From contig NZ_JAUHJQ010000001.1 in the NCBI RefSeq assembly GCF_030412965.1, positions 1,080,060-1,144,059 of the forward strand: a DNA stretch of 64,000 nt, in the 5' to 3' direction. Source of the stretch: Nocardioides oceani (GTDB lineage: Bacteria; Actinomycetota; Actinomycetes; Propionibacteriales; Nocardioidaceae). A model generated the notes under the pieces. That model saw only the letters and a list, made by a program, of their open reading frames with translations. It had not been told where the DNA came from and ran no database searches. Positions 36,236 through 45,884 of the stretch are shown one piece after another. Position 1 is the stretch's first letter; each line of letters starts with the position of its first letter. A program made the translations under genes and the position numbers.

Positions 36236-37087
36236 ATGAAGGCAGCGAAGTTCAAGTACGTCGCACCGAGGTCGCTGGAAGAAGCCCTCGGCCATCTCGG
36301 ATCAGACCCCGACGCAAAGGTGCTGTCTGGGGGGCAGAGCCTCATGCCGCTATTGGCGATGAGGTTGGCCGCGCCGTCTGTCCTGGTCGACCTGCAGCAC
36401 GTCCCTGGGTTGAATGCGATCGAGGACATCGACAACGCCGTGCGTATCGGGGCGCGGGTCACCCACCGGGCCGTCGAGCACTCTGAGCTGGTGGCACGAC
36501 GCGTGCCGATTCTCAGCCTCGCCGCCAGGCACATCGCGCACCCGCAGATCCGCTCACGCGGCACCTTCGGCGGTAGCACCGCCCACGCGGACCCGTCGGG
36601 GGAGTGGCCGACGGTGCTTCTTGCGGTCGGCGCCACCATGCACCTCCAGGGCGCGGCCGGCCGGCGCGACGTTCATGCTGACGACTTCTTCGTCGGACCC
36701 TTCACGTCGAGCATGGAGCCCGCGGAGATCCTGACGCAGGTGTCGGTGCCAGCGACCTGGGATCGTTGGTCGTTCCAAGAGGCCGCAGTCAAGGCGGGTG
36801 ACTACGGCCTGGCGCTCGTAGCAGCGGTCGCGTCAGTGGAGAACGACACGATCACTGACGCCCGTGTGAGCGTCGGCGCTGCGGTCGGCTCGGTCACCCG
36901 GCTTCGCGAGGTCGAGCAGCTGCTTATCGGCGCGGCTCCCGACCTCAATACTGCAGAACGAGCGGCTCGCGTAGCCACTGACAGCGTCAAGCCGATCTCG
37001 GACATCCATGGCAGCAGCGACTACCGACGCAACTTGGTGGGGTCCCTCGTCAAGCGTGCGATCGTCGAACTCAAGAACGGAGCATGA
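36236..37087 (+). CDS. ndhF: Nicotine dehydrogenase FAD-binding medium subunit (probable)
   Basis: A 283-residue CoxM-type subunit. The FAD motifs are VLSGGQSLMPLLAMRL near the start and IRSRGTFGGSTAHADPSGEW in the middle. It carries electrons between the iron-sulfur subunit and FAD in a molybdenum hydroxylase. The order medium-small-large, adjacent and overlapping, matches nicotine dehydrogenase of pAO1; the second set in this window is split, as in pAO1 kdh. ATG 36,236 is chosen because the family starts MKAAKFKYVAP-like. Confidence 0.75.
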   Translation: MKAAKFKYVAPRSLEEALGHLGSDPDAKVLSGGQSLMPLLAMRLAAPSVLVDLQHVPGLNAIEDIDNAVRIGARVTHRAVEHSELVARRVPILSLAARHIAHPQIRSRGTFGGSTAHADPSGEWPTVLLAVGATMHLQGAAGRRDVHADDFFVGPFTSSMEPAEILTQVSVPATWDRWSFQEAAVKAGDYGLALVAAVASVENDTITDARVSVGAAVGSVTRLREVEQLLIGAAPDLNTAERAARVATDSVKPISDIHGSSDYRRNLVGSLVKRAIVELKNGA

Positions 37088-37088
37088 C

Positions 37089-37616
37089 GTGTCCGCTACT
37101 CCGCAGGAACGCCTGGAGGTCTCGATCTCCATCAACGGGCGGCGCTACAAGGCCCCTGTCGAGGCTCGCAAGACGCTCGCCGACTTCATCCGTGAGGACG
37201 CGCATCTGACAGGGACGAAGCTCGGTTGTGAGCACGGGGTGTGTGGTTCCTGCACCGTTCTCATCGACGACGCGCCCGCCCGCTCGTGCCTCACCCTCGC
37301 GGCTCAAGCCGACGGCCACCGGGTCCGCACGGTCGAGAGCTTGACCGAAGGGCAGGAGCTCAACGGCCTACAGCGAGCATTCCGGGAGCAGCACGGGCTC
37401 CAGTGTGGCTTCTGCACCGCCGGATTCTTGATGACTGCGACTGCGCTGCTCGAGGAGAACCCCACCCCGACCCGTGACGACATCGTTGAGACAGTCTCGG
37501 GATCGTTGTGCCGCTGCACCGGCTACCAGACCATCATCGCTGCGATCGAGCAGGCAGCAGCCGAAGGCGCGGCTGACACGCAGAAGCATGACGAGCAGGA
37601 AGGTGACGTCCTGTGA
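37089..37616 (+). CDS. ndhS: Nicotine dehydrogenase iron-sulfur small subunit (probable)
   Basis: A 175-residue CoxS-type subunit with two [2Fe-2S] sites: the plant-type motif CEHGVCGSCTVLIDD and the C-terminal CGFCTAGF plus CRCTGYQ. All Cys expected for both clusters are present. GTG 37,089 follows the stop of the medium subunit by one base, so translation is coupled, and the gene overlaps the large subunit by 4 bp. It relays electrons from the molybdenum centre to FAD. Confidence 0.8.
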   Translation: MSATPQERLEVSISINGRRYKAPVEARKTLADFIREDAHLTGTKLGCEHGVCGSCTVLIDDAPARSCLTLAAQADGHRVRTVESLTEGQELNGLQRAFREQHGLQCGFCTAGFLMTATALLEENPTPTRDDIVETVSGSLCRCTGYQTIIAAIEQAAAEGAADTQKHDEQEGDVL

Positions 37617-40021
37617 AGACGGTCGAGAAGCACCAGCACATGGACACTCCCGAGATTGCGGCGCGCTCCGTAGGCGCCCGGGTGCTGAGGTCAGAAGATC
37701 CCCGTCTGCTCAGCGGCCGCGGACAGTTCATAGCCGACATCGAGCTCCCGGGCCAGCTGCACGTCGCGTTCGTCCGAAGTCCCGTCGCACACGCCCGGAT
37801 CACCCACATCGACCTCTCGGCCGTACGCGACGCCGAGGGCGTGCACCTGGCTTGGTCGGGTGCGGACGCGGCCCAGTTCTGCGAGGGCCTCGTCGGTGAG
37901 TTCGCCGTCGAAGGGTGCAACCCGACGACGATGCCGCTGCTGGCGACTGACGAGGTCCTCTACGTCGGCGAGCCGATCGCTGTTGTGGTGGCAGAGACCC
38001 GATACGCAGCGGAGGACGCCTGCGAGCTGCTCGACTGGGACTTCGAGGAACTGCCTGCCGTCGTCAACGCGGACGCGGCAGCCGCAGGCGTCGGAGTCGC
38101 GAACCCGCAGCTTCCGGACAACTTCGGTCTTCGAGGCGGCGCCTCTTTCGGCGACGTCGCGGGGGCGTTCGAGCAGGCACACCAGATCGTCGAGGGACGC
38201 TTCTACACCTGCCGGGTGTCAGCGGCGCCCATGGAGACCCGCGGCGTGATTGCGGACTACGAGTGGGCCTCGAAGTCGCTGCGCGTGTGGTCCAACACGC
38301 AGATGCCTCACTTCCTGCGCTACATGCTCACTGCCTACCTGGGGTTCCCGGAGCAGAACGTCGAGGTCATCACGCCTGACACGGGCGGAGGCTTCGGCCA
38401 AAAGGCGCACGTCTACCCGGAGGAGATGCTGCTGCCGCTGCTCGCTCGTGAGGTCGACCGCCCGGTGAAGTGGATCGAGGACCGCCGCGAGAATCTGATG
38501 GCAGGCGCTCACGCCCACGAGCAGTACGTCGACATCGCCTACGCCCTCGATGCCACGGGCAAGATCACCGCCGTCCGCACCCACGCGCTTGGAGACGGCG
38601 GCGCCTACCACGCGCCGCCGTGGTCCATGGCCGTCGAGCCCTGGTGCGCCGTGGTCATGACGCCGACCGGCCTGTACGACGCACCCGCAGCCGAGTACAC
38701 CTACGCCGCCGTCGCCACCAACAAGACGCCGGTTGGGGCCTACCGCGGGGTCGGCTACATGGCCGGCACCTTCGCGCGCGAGTGCCTTGCCGACGAAGCC
38801 GCACGTGCCACGGGTATGTCGCCGTTCGAGTTCCGACGGCACAACGTCGTGCCTGAGTTCCCGTGGACGAACCCACAAGGGATCGTCTACGACGAGGGCA
38901 GCTGGCGCGAGTCCATCGACGTGCTCGAGAGCATGGTCGATTACCCGGCCTTCCTGCAGAGGCAGGCTGAGCTGCGCGCACAGGGTCGGTACATCGGACT
39001 GGGCCTCAGCTTCTTCGTGGAAAGCAGTGGAGAGAGCACCGCGGGCAGCCAGGAGCACGGACTCGGGGACGTCTACCACGACACGGCAACGGTGCGGCTC
39101 AGCCCGAACGGCACCGCCCACGTAACCATCGGACTCTCTGCTCAGGGTCAGGGTCTCGCCACGACGATGGCGCAGATGGCCGCTGACACGCTGGGGGTGA
39201 GGGTCGAGGACGTCATCGTAGAGACGGCCCGATCCACATCCCACGCATACGGGTCCGGCACCATCGGAAGTCGCGGTGCGGTGATCGCCGGTGGTGCCGT
39301 CTCCCGAGCGGCCGGCGTGGTGCGCGAGAAGATCCGTGCGGTCGCTGCGAACCTTCTCGAGGCAGCAGTCGATGATGTCGACCTGGTCGACGGAAACGCC
39401 TCGGTGAAGGGCGCGCCTGACACGTCCATCTCGATCGCCGAGGTGGCGACTGCGATCTACTTCGACATGTCCTCCTGGCCGGAGGACTTCGATCCCGTCC
39501 TTGAGGCAACCCAGGCCTACGACACGGCTCGAGCCATGTTCAGCAACGGCGCTCACGCCATGGTCGTAGAGCTCGACCCCGAGACCGGCTTCGTCCGGTT
39601 CGAAAAGGTCTTCTCCGTCGAAGACTGCGGGACGGTCATCAACCCGAACATCGTCGAGGGGCAGATCCGGGGAGGCGTCGTTCAGGGCATCGGTGCGTCG
39701 GTCTTCGAGGAACTTGCCTACGACGAGTCGGGGCAGCTCCTCACGACCACTTTCCTCGACTACGGCATCCCGACGATGGATGTCTCGCCGCCGTTCGAGA
39801 TTCATCACATCGAGACGCCGTCGAAGCACTCAGCATCGGGCGTGAAGGGGATGGGCGAATCTGGTCTCATCGCAGCCCCGGCGGCAGTTCTCAACGCCGT
39901 CAACGACGCGCTGACGCCCTTCGGGGTCGTGCTGCGGGAGCTGCCCCTGAGCCCAGAGAAGATCCGCGCAGCGATGTCGGGGGCGACGGAAAGCGCCGCG
40001 CCTCAGGTGGTGGCGCCGTGA
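37613..40021 (+). CDS. ndhL: Nicotine dehydrogenase molybdopterin large subunit (probable)
   Basis: An 802-residue CoxL-type subunit holding the molybdopterin cofactor. Active-site motifs are PVGAYRGVGYMAGTFARE (about residue 375, in place of AYRGAGR) and KGMGESGLIAAP (about residue 746) with the catalytic Glu. The complex would hydroxylate nicotine at C6 of the pyridine ring using water. Assignment to nicotine rather than 6-hydroxypseudooxynicotine dehydrogenase rests on the intact M-S-L gene order, so the two could be swapped. GTG 37,613 overlaps ndhS by 4 bp. Confidence 0.72.
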   Translation: MKTVEKHQHMDTPEIAARSVGARVLRSEDPRLLSGRGQFIADIELPGQLHVAFVRSPVAHARITHIDLSAVRDAEGVHLAWSGADAAQFCEGLVGEFAVEGCNPTTMPLLATDEVLYVGEPIAVVVAETRYAAEDACELLDWDFEELPAVVNADAAAAGVGVANPQLPDNFGLRGGASFGDVAGAFEQAHQIVEGRFYTCRVSAAPMETRGVIADYEWASKSLRVWSNTQMPHFLRYMLTAYLGFPEQNVEVITPDTGGGFGQKAHVYPEEMLLPLLAREVDRPVKWIEDRRENLMAGAHAHEQYVDIAYALDATGKITAVRTHALGDGGAYHAPPWSMAVEPWCAVVMTPTGLYDAPAAEYTYAAVATNKTPVGAYRGVGYMAGTFARECLADEAARATGMSPFEFRRHNVVPEFPWTNPQGIVYDEGSWRESIDVLESMVDYPAFLQRQAELRAQGRYIGLGLSFFVESSGESTAGSQEHGLGDVYHDTATVRLSPNGTAHVTIGLSAQGQGLATTMAQMAADTLGVRVEDVIVETARSTSHAYGSGTIGSRGAVIAGGAVSRAAGVVREKIRAVAANLLEAAVDDVDLVDGNASVKGAPDTSISIAEVATAIYFDMSSWPEDFDPVLEATQAYDTARAMFSNGAHAMVVELDPETGFVRFEKVFSVEDCGTVINPNIVEGQIRGGVVQGIGASVFEELAYDESGQLLTTTFLDYGIPTMDVSPPFEIHHIETPSKHSASGVKGMGESGLIAAPAAVLNAVNDALTPFGVVLRELPLSPEKIRAAMSGATESAAPQVVAP

Positions 40022-40842
40022 CGAACACACTCGATGTCGCGCTCGTCCAGGTCGCATACGGTGACGACGAATCCGTTGCCCAGCGGGTCGATCGCGTGTG
40101 CGAGTGGATCCAGGACCTCGACCAGACTGACCTCGTCATGCTCCCCGAGCTCTGGGCCCACGGCGGGTTCGCATCGTCGACGTGGAGCTCGACCGCCGAG
40201 ACGCTGTCCGGGGTTGTTATCAGTCGGCTGGCGGAGGTGGCTCGCAAGTTGAGCACCTGGATCCACGCCGGGTCGATCATCGAACGCGCCGAAGACGGCG
40301 CCGCTCGGGGCCCGCTCGGGCGTGGCCTTTGGAACACATCGGTGCTCATCTCGGCCGCCGGTGAAATCCACACGACCTACCGCAAGATCCACCGCTTCGG
40401 CTTCGGGGAAGGCGAGCCCCAGCTTCTCGAAGCCGGCGAGGAACTCGCCGTGGCGAGTCTCGAGTGGAGCGCGAACCAGACAGTGCGCGCCGGATTGGCG
40501 ACCTGCTACGACCTCAGGTTCCCGGAGCTGTTCCGTTCGCTGGGGGAGCAAGGAGCCGAACTCGTCCTCCTCCCGGCGGCATGGCCGATGCCGCGGGTTG
40601 AGCACTGGCGCCTGCTCGGGCAGGCACGCGCTCTTGAGAACCAGGCCTGGGTCCTTCAGTGCAACACCGCCGGCACGCACAGCGGCGTCCAGATGGGTGG
40701 CCACAGCAGGATCGTGTCACCCGCTGGTGAGGTCGTCGCCGAACTGGGTGCCGACGAGGACGTCCTGACCGGGACGCTTGACCTGGACCTGGTGAGTCGC
40801 GTGCGTGCGGAGTTCCCTGTGCTGGGAGACCGACGGCTCTGA
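40018..40842 (+). CDS. nit: Nitrilase-family omega-amidase (2-oxoglutaramate amidase)
   Basis: A 274-residue carbon-nitrogen hydrolase with the complete catalytic triad Glu44 (MLPELWAHGG), Lys123 (TTYRKIHRFGFGEG) and Cys163 (LATCYDLRFPELF). The Nit2 omega-amidase branch removes the amide of 2-oxoglutaramate to give 2-oxoglutarate and ammonia, and pAO1 carries such an enzyme for the last step of pyridine-ring breakdown. GTG 40,018 overlaps the ndhL stop by 4 bp, so it is in the same operon. Confidence 0.85.
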   Translation: MTNTLDVALVQVAYGDDESVAQRVDRVCEWIQDLDQTDLVMLPELWAHGGFASSTWSSTAETLSGVVISRLAEVARKLSTWIHAGSIIERAEDGAARGPLGRGLWNTSVLISAAGEIHTTYRKIHRFGFGEGEPQLLEAGEELAVASLEWSANQTVRAGLATCYDLRFPELFRSLGEQGAELVLLPAAWPMPRVEHWRLLGQARALENQAWVLQCNTAGTHSGVQMGGHSRIVSPAGEVVAELGADEDVLTGTLDLDLVSRVRAEFPVLGDRRL

Positions 40843-41701
40843 CGTCCCAAGGGCGCGCGACCGCCGGCCGAAACGTGGATTCGGGTGCCGGTGCCCGGGC
40901 TCGACGTGCTCGCCGGGGCGGGCTCTGCGGGGGCGGAGTCCTTGAGCGACAGGCTCGAGCACCATCGCTGCCGACCGCTGTCGACCGCTGCCCCTCAGGC
41001 CGAGCCGCCAGGCGTGCGGCGGTGTTCAGCCGCCGCTGCTAGTCGCGCCACCAGCTACGACAGCACGCCTACGCCTCGTCGACCTGCTTGACGAGTCCTT
41101 GGCCGATGCCGGCTAGGTGGGGTTGCTGCGACGAAAGAGATCGATACCCGGTGGTTCTTGTGGCAGGCCGGTAGAGATGTCGGTCAGCGCACGTTCCGCA
41201 CTTCAGAGCCGTCGAGAGCGACGCCGGTCGTATCCCCGCCGTCCGACGTGGGCAGCGCTCACCGGCACGGCGCGGACTGTCCGCAGTTCGCGCGGTCGCG
41301 TGATCCCGGTTGACCCAGTTGACCCCTGGCGGGCATCGGACGTCCAGCCCCGCCGCTCGAGGCAATCGACGTCACCGGGGGCTAACGCAGGTGCCCCCAT
41401 TGGCCTCAGGGGTCGCTCCACTCCAGTCGAGCGACCGCGCGTTCAGCTACGCCGACCCGGCCATGTCGTCGTGGCGGCGCTTCGGGTCACCGGCGAGCCG
41501 CGGGCAAACTCGACGCACGGGCCGATCGACGGACCGGTGCTGGACGTAGTAGTTGGCTCCGGCGAGGATCCGTCCGGCACCAGAGCTTATCTAGAACGAC
41601 GCGCGGCTCCGGCCAGCCGCGTGGATGACTTCGACGGCGAGACGACCTCGCGGTCAGGCGTGCGGCCGGGGGAATCGCTCGCATCGCCGCGGCAGAAAAC
41701 A
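40843..41701. other. Gene-free stretch between omega-amidase and cupin genes
   Basis: Nearly 0.9 kb between converging genes with no frame I can support. Open frames here have no recognisable domain. A segment near 41,111-41,130 (ggtggggttgctgcgacg) resembles the IS30 terminal sequence ggtgttgctacgac at 12 of 14 positions after a one-base shift, which might be a relic of another element, but no matching second end was found. A degenerate gcggcg...cgccgc hairpin occurs near 41,030. I see nothing else. Confidence 0.4.
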
Positions 41702-41739
41702 ACGGCCGGTTCCGTGCGGTGGCGCACGGAACCGGCCGT
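41702..41739 (-). terminator. Strong intrinsic terminator of cupin/C-C hydrolase operon
   Basis: acggccggttccgtgcg pairs perfectly over about 17 bp with cgcacggaaccggccgt around a 4-base loop. Read on the minus strand it is followed by TGTTTTC, the expected T tract. It lies about 18 bp after the cupin stop, so it ends the minus-strand operon; it may also stop plus-strand transcripts coming from the omega-amidase. Confidence 0.85.
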
Positions 41740-41757
41740 CAATCTCGAATCCCGACG

Positions 41758-42108
41758 TCAGTCGGCGAGGACCCACACCTCACGGAACTTGGTGTGGAAG
41801 GTCCACGTCGAGACGTGGCCTGCTGGGAGGAACGCCTGCATCCCTGCCCTCAGATCGACCTTGGACCCGTTCTCAAGCTCGATGGTCACCTCGCCCTCAA
41901 GGACGTAGATGATCTCGTTGTACTCCAAGGTGTAGGTGGTCTTGCCTGGGTCGCACTCAAAGACCCCGGTTCCCCGCGTGCCGTTCTCGTCGCTCTCGTA
42001 GAGGGTGAAACCCCGCCCAGCGGGATCACCTTCGTGGATGGTCACCCCTACCGGCTGCCAGGTTTCCAGGTCCACCGTTGCGGACTCAACCGCCTTGATC
42101 TCGTCCAT
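41758..42108 (-). CDS. Cupin-domain protein (EutQ/DUF861-like)
   Basis: A 116-residue single-domain cupin. Typical strands include GVFECDPGKTTYTLEYNEII, YVLEGEVTIELENGSKVDL and AGMQAFLPAGHVSTW. The usual metal-binding His/Glu set is only partly present (Tyr/Asn/Glu in place of the first His pair), so it may bind a ligand rather than catalyse. It is 97 bp downstream of the C-C hydrolase gene on the same strand and shares its terminator, so it probably belongs to the same operon. Role in nicotine breakdown is unknown. Confidence 0.75.
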   Translation of the reverse strand: MDEIKAVESATVDLETWQPVGVTIHEGDPAGRGFTLYESDENGTRGTGVFECDPGKTTYTLEYNEIIYVLEGEVTIELENGSKVDLRAGMQAFLPAGHVSTWTFHTKFREVWVLAD

Positions 42109-42205
42109 GTCGACTCCTTTGTCGGGCGCAGTCGGACGACTACGCAGTTCAGGTGTGCAGCTCCTGATGGCACCCGACTCGGTGCCACTAAGGGACGGCC
42201 CTCTA

Positions 42206-43276
42206 CTACTGGGTCAGCTGGTCGACGAGCCAGTCGGCCATCCGCAGGCGCGGCGCCGGTCCGAGGTTGTGGCAGCAGTGATCGCCCTCCGGCTCGATGT
42301 CGATGACGAGGTCGGCGTTGACGGCAAACTCCTTGACGAGATCGACCTCGGTGATCGGGGTCTCGTCCTTCGCGCCGTGCATGATGTATGTCGGGCACTT
42401 GAGCCCGTTCAGCACTGGGCGGACGTCGATGGCGTCCTTGACGCGGAGCCGAGCAGTCTCGAGGTCAGGCGACTTGGTGACGTACTTCCAGCTCAACTTC
42501 GTCATGGGGTACTCGAAGTTCCAGTCGTCCATCTGGACGAACCCGCCCCAGGAGACGCACGCAACGAAACGGTCGTCCATCGCAGCGGCCCGCAACGCGT
42601 AGTGGCCACCGAGGCTGCGCCCGAGCACTCCAATCCTGTCGCTCGCAACCAACTCGGACTGGGTCACCAGGTGGTCGACCACCCGGCTGGTGTACCGGTC
42701 GTAGTCGCCGGCGAGCGCGACGTCCTCGAACATCTCGCCCTGCCCGGGGCCGTCGAAGGTGAACGTTGCCACACCACGCTCGAGCAAGAGGTTCTCGAAC
42801 ATGAACGACTCCTCCTTGGTGCTCTCGAGACCCCCGAGAAGCACCGCGCACGGGACCGGGCCTTGCGCATTCTTCGGCAGCCGCAGGTAGCCGATAATCA
42901 CCGTGTCGTCGATCGGCAGGTCGATCCGGATGGCCGGAGGGTCGAGCAGCGGGGCCGCACGGTGGTAGAGCTCGGCCTTGCGGCGCTGGCCGCGGGGACG
43001 CCGCTCGTCGAACCACAGGAACTGGGCGTACTGAGCGGCCATCGACCCCACCCAGAACCAGTAGCCCGCCGTCAGCGAGTGGCCCTGCTCGAGAGCGGTG
43101 TCGCCCATTGCCTCATAGTCGTCTGCCCGCTTCATCCAGAACTCGAACCAGCTGACGCTGGGGTCGCGGTCCCGGGCGGCGATCAGGTCGGCAAAGGGCA
43201 GGCCGTCCATGAGCAGGCGGCCCCAGTTCAGCATCTCCTCCTCGGCGGTAGGAGTCTGCTGGATGTCGGTCGTCAT
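42206..43276 (-). CDS. dhponh: 2,6-dihydroxypseudooxynicotine hydrolase (alpha/beta fold)
   Basis: A 356-residue alpha/beta hydrolase that cleaves the C-C bond of 2,6-dihydroxypseudooxynicotine into 2,6-dihydroxypyridine and 4-methylaminobutyrate. The triad is Ser221 (VLGRSLGGHYAL), Asp304 (HGAKDETP) and His333 (GDHCCHNLGP). The last motif and ACVSWGGFVQMD, LSWKYVTKSPDLETARL and RMADWLVDQL agree with the remembered A. nicotinovorans enzyme. I start at ATG 43,276 (MTTDIQQTPTAEEEML), which has GGAGAAC upstream. It is divergent from kdhL, whose product feeds it. Confidence 0.93.
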   Translation of the reverse strand: MTTDIQQTPTAEEEMLNWGRLLMDGLPFADLIAARDRDPSVSWFEFWMKRADDYEAMGDTALEQGHSLTAGYWFWVGSMAAQYAQFLWFDERRPRGQRRKAELYHRAAPLLDPPAIRIDLPIDDTVIIGYLRLPKNAQGPVPCAVLLGGLESTKEESFMFENLLLERGVATFTFDGPGQGEMFEDVALAGDYDRYTSRVVDHLVTQSELVASDRIGVLGRSLGGHYALRAAAMDDRFVACVSWGGFVQMDDWNFEYPMTKLSWKYVTKSPDLETARLRVKDAIDVRPVLNGLKCPTYIMHGAKDETPITEVDLVKEFAVNADLVIDIEPEGDHCCHNLGPAPRLRMADWLVDQLTQ

Positions 43277-43517
43277 GAGTTCTCCATCTTTTGGGGTGCG
43301 CCGCATCATCGCCAGACCTCGGGCCGGAACGGTCTACATGTTCCGACGAATCCCGCCGCACTCTTTGACGCCCTGGAGCAAAGAGGGTGTCGCGCGACCG
43401 TCCTCTACGGGTTCTGCGTAACCGACGTCCGCCTTCTTCCGACCTTGCAGCAGTCGGCTGGCGCCGGCGCCGCACACACTGCGAGCCGGATTCGCAGATC
43501 AGAAAGAGGGGCGCTCG

Positions 43518-45884
43518 GTGAGCAGCACACCAGGATCTTCCGGCGGACTAGGGGCGTCCGCAAAACGATACGTTGGTCAGTCGGTACGGCGGCGCGAGGA
43601 TCCTCGGCTGCTGCGCGGCGATGCCAGCTTCGTCGACGACGTCGACCTGCACGGCCAGCTGTACATGAGCGTCGTTCGGTCGACGGAAGCCCATGCCCGG
43701 CTTCGGGCCGTCGACACCAGCGCCGCCCGACGCGCGCAAGGCGTACGGATGGTCATCACCGGCGATGACATCGACGCCCTGGTGCCGCTTGAGCAGATCG
43801 GCTACCACGAGGTCTACCCACAGATCGACGACTACCTGCACCCGGTGCTCGCGCGCGACAAGGTGAGGTACGTCGGTCAGCCCGTCGCAGCCGTCATCGC
43901 CGACACGCCCTACCGGGCCGAGGATGCCGCAGGGTTGGTCGAGTGCGACTACGACCTTCTGCCTCCGGTGCTGGACCCGCAGCAGGCCATGAGCGACGAC
44001 GCTGCACTCCTGTTCGAAGGGCAGAGCAACGAGTCGGTACGCATCGTCAAGTCCTACGGCGATGTCGAGAGTGCGTTCGCCGACGCGGCTCACGTCGTCA
44101 GCGGACGCTACGTCGTTGGCCGGCACTCGGGCGTTCCAATGGAAACCCGAGGGTGCGTCGCCGACCCTGACCGGGGACGCAAGCAGCTGTTCATGTGGGG
44201 GCCGGTACACACCCACGACTGTCAGCGTCTGATCGCGGAGGTCCTGGGCCTGCCGTTGGGCGACCTCCGGATGAAGCACACCGACATCGGTGGGAGCTTC
44301 GGCGTCAAGGGCGGCGTGTTCCCGGAGTACATCATCGTTGGATGGGCAGCACTCCGGCTCGGTGTACCGGTGAAGTGGACTGAAGACCGGCTCGAGCACA
44401 TGGTTGCCACCGCACACGCGCGCGAGCAGGTGCACGAGATGAGCGCTGCCTTCGATGCCGACGGTCGCATCCTGGCGCTGAGGGACGAGATCTGGCACAA
44501 CCACGGCGCCTACATGCGTCAGGCCGAGCCGCTGGTCAGTGACATCACCGTCGGCATGGTGCCGGGCCCTTACCGCGTCCCGGCTTACGATGGAGTCCTC
44601 CACGTCGTGCACTCCAACAAGACCCCGCTCTCCGCTTACCGAGCGCCTGGCCGATATGAGGGCACCTTCGCCCGGGAGCGGCTCTTCGACGAGGCCGCCG
44701 AAGCACTAGGCATCTCGCGCGTCGAGATCAGGCGGCGGAATCTTCTTGCTGAGTCCGACCTGCCGTTCATGCCCGGAATGGACATCTGCTTCGAGCCCTA
44801 TCACTTCGACTCAGGGGACGTGGCCGACCACCTCGACAAGGCGCTGGTCGCCACCGGATACGCGGCGTGGGAGGAGGAAGCCGCCGAGCTGAGGGAACAG
44901 GGCCGACTCGTGGGCAACGGCATCGGCATCCTCATGGACAAGGCCGGCCTGGGACTCTACGAGACCGGGGCGGTGGACGTGGACGCGTCGGGGCGGATCC
45001 GCGTGCGTACCGGAGCCTCATCGGTCGGGCAGGGAATCGAGACAGTGCTGGCGCAGATCGTCGGCGAGGAGCTGCAGGTCGACCCCGAGATGATCGATGT
45101 CATCCACGGTGACTCTGAGCTCGTTCCTGAGGGCGTCGGGTCCTGGTCGAGCCGGTCGACCGTCCTCGCAGGCGGAGCCGCGCGGCAGGCCGCGCTCGAC
45201 ACCCTCGTGAAGGCGAAACGTCTCGCGGCCGACATGTTGGAAGCCAACGTCGAGGACCTCGTCCTCGAGGACGGACGGATCCTCGTCGCTGGTACGAGCG
45301 ATCGCGGTCTGAGCCTGGCCGAAATCGCAGGGCGATGGGACGGTTGGTCGGCCCGCCTGGCTGGCGACGAGCCAGGGCTGGGGGCGGAGTCGGTCTACCT
45401 CGACAACCACATGAACTATCCCTACGGGGTAACCCTGGTCCAGATCGAGATAGACCCAACTACCGGTGACCACATCCTCCGGCGCTTCATGACGAGCACG
45501 GAGGCGGGCCGCGCGATCAACCCGATGACCACCCGCGGGCAGGTCGTCGGCGCGGCGGCTCAGGGCATCGGAGGGGCTCTGTACGAGGAGTTCGTCTACG
45601 ACGATGCCGGGCAACCGCTCGCGACGTCCTTCCTGGACTACCTTCTGCCCACCTCGCAGGACGTCCCGGACGTTGAGTTCTTCATGACCGAGGACGCCCC
45701 CACACCCAACAACCCGTTCGGAGCGAAGGGTCTCGGAGAGGTCGGACTCATCGCCGTGGGCGCTGCCGTCGCCGGTGCCATTGACGACGCTCTGCGCGAC
45801 GGCGCCCGGATCACGAAGGTACCCGTCACGCCGGAGACCCTCTGGAGTCGCGCCAGCAAGGCGCCGCGCAACGGTGCGGTATGA
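43518..45884 (+). CDS. kdhL: 6-hydroxypseudooxynicotine dehydrogenase molybdopterin large subunit
   Basis: A 788-residue CoxL-type subunit. The active-site motifs are PLSAYRAPGRYEGTFARER (about residue 371) and KGLGEVGLIAVGAAV (about 737, catalytic Glu). The complex hydroxylates 6-hydroxypseudooxynicotine to the 2,6-dihydroxy form. Its own medium and small subunits are not adjacent; they lie 5.1 kb away at 50,973-52,354. In pAO1 the kdh large-subunit gene is likewise separated (about 4.3 kb) from kdhMS, and the substrate-consuming hydrolase gene is next to it, so I assign this set to kdh. Confidence 0.78.
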   Translation: MSSTPGSSGGLGASAKRYVGQSVRRREDPRLLRGDASFVDDVDLHGQLYMSVVRSTEAHARLRAVDTSAARRAQGVRMVITGDDIDALVPLEQIGYHEVYPQIDDYLHPVLARDKVRYVGQPVAAVIADTPYRAEDAAGLVECDYDLLPPVLDPQQAMSDDAALLFEGQSNESVRIVKSYGDVESAFADAAHVVSGRYVVGRHSGVPMETRGCVADPDRGRKQLFMWGPVHTHDCQRLIAEVLGLPLGDLRMKHTDIGGSFGVKGGVFPEYIIVGWAALRLGVPVKWTEDRLEHMVATAHAREQVHEMSAAFDADGRILALRDEIWHNHGAYMRQAEPLVSDITVGMVPGPYRVPAYDGVLHVVHSNKTPLSAYRAPGRYEGTFARERLFDEAAEALGISRVEIRRRNLLAESDLPFMPGMDICFEPYHFDSGDVADHLDKALVATGYAAWEEEAAELREQGRLVGNGIGILMDKAGLGLYETGAVDVDASGRIRVRTGASSVGQGIETVLAQIVGEELQVDPEMIDVIHGDSELVPEGVGSWSSRSTVLAGGAARQAALDTLVKAKRLAADMLEANVEDLVLEDGRILVAGTSDRGLSLAEIAGRWDGWSARLAGDEPGLGAESVYLDNHMNYPYGVTLVQIEIDPTTGDHILRRFMTSTEAGRAINPMTTRGQVVGAAAQGIGGALYEEFVYDDAGQPLATSFLDYLLPTSQDVPDVEFFMTEDAPTPNNPFGAKGLGEVGLIAVGAAVAGAIDDALRDGARITKVPVTPETLWSRASKAPRNGAV

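Noticed and set aside
36236..40021. Carbon monoxide dehydrogenase (cox) operon
   Set aside because: The large subunit lacks the AYxCSFR motif of form I CO dehydrogenase (it has AYRGVGY), and the neighbours are nicotine-pathway genes, so a pyridine hydroxylase is the better reading.
40843..41701. CRISPR array or tandem repeat in the gap after the omega-amidase
   Set aside because: Only a short gttgaccca/gttgacccc near-repeat and weak hairpins were seen. There is no regular spacer pattern, and no cas gene in the window.
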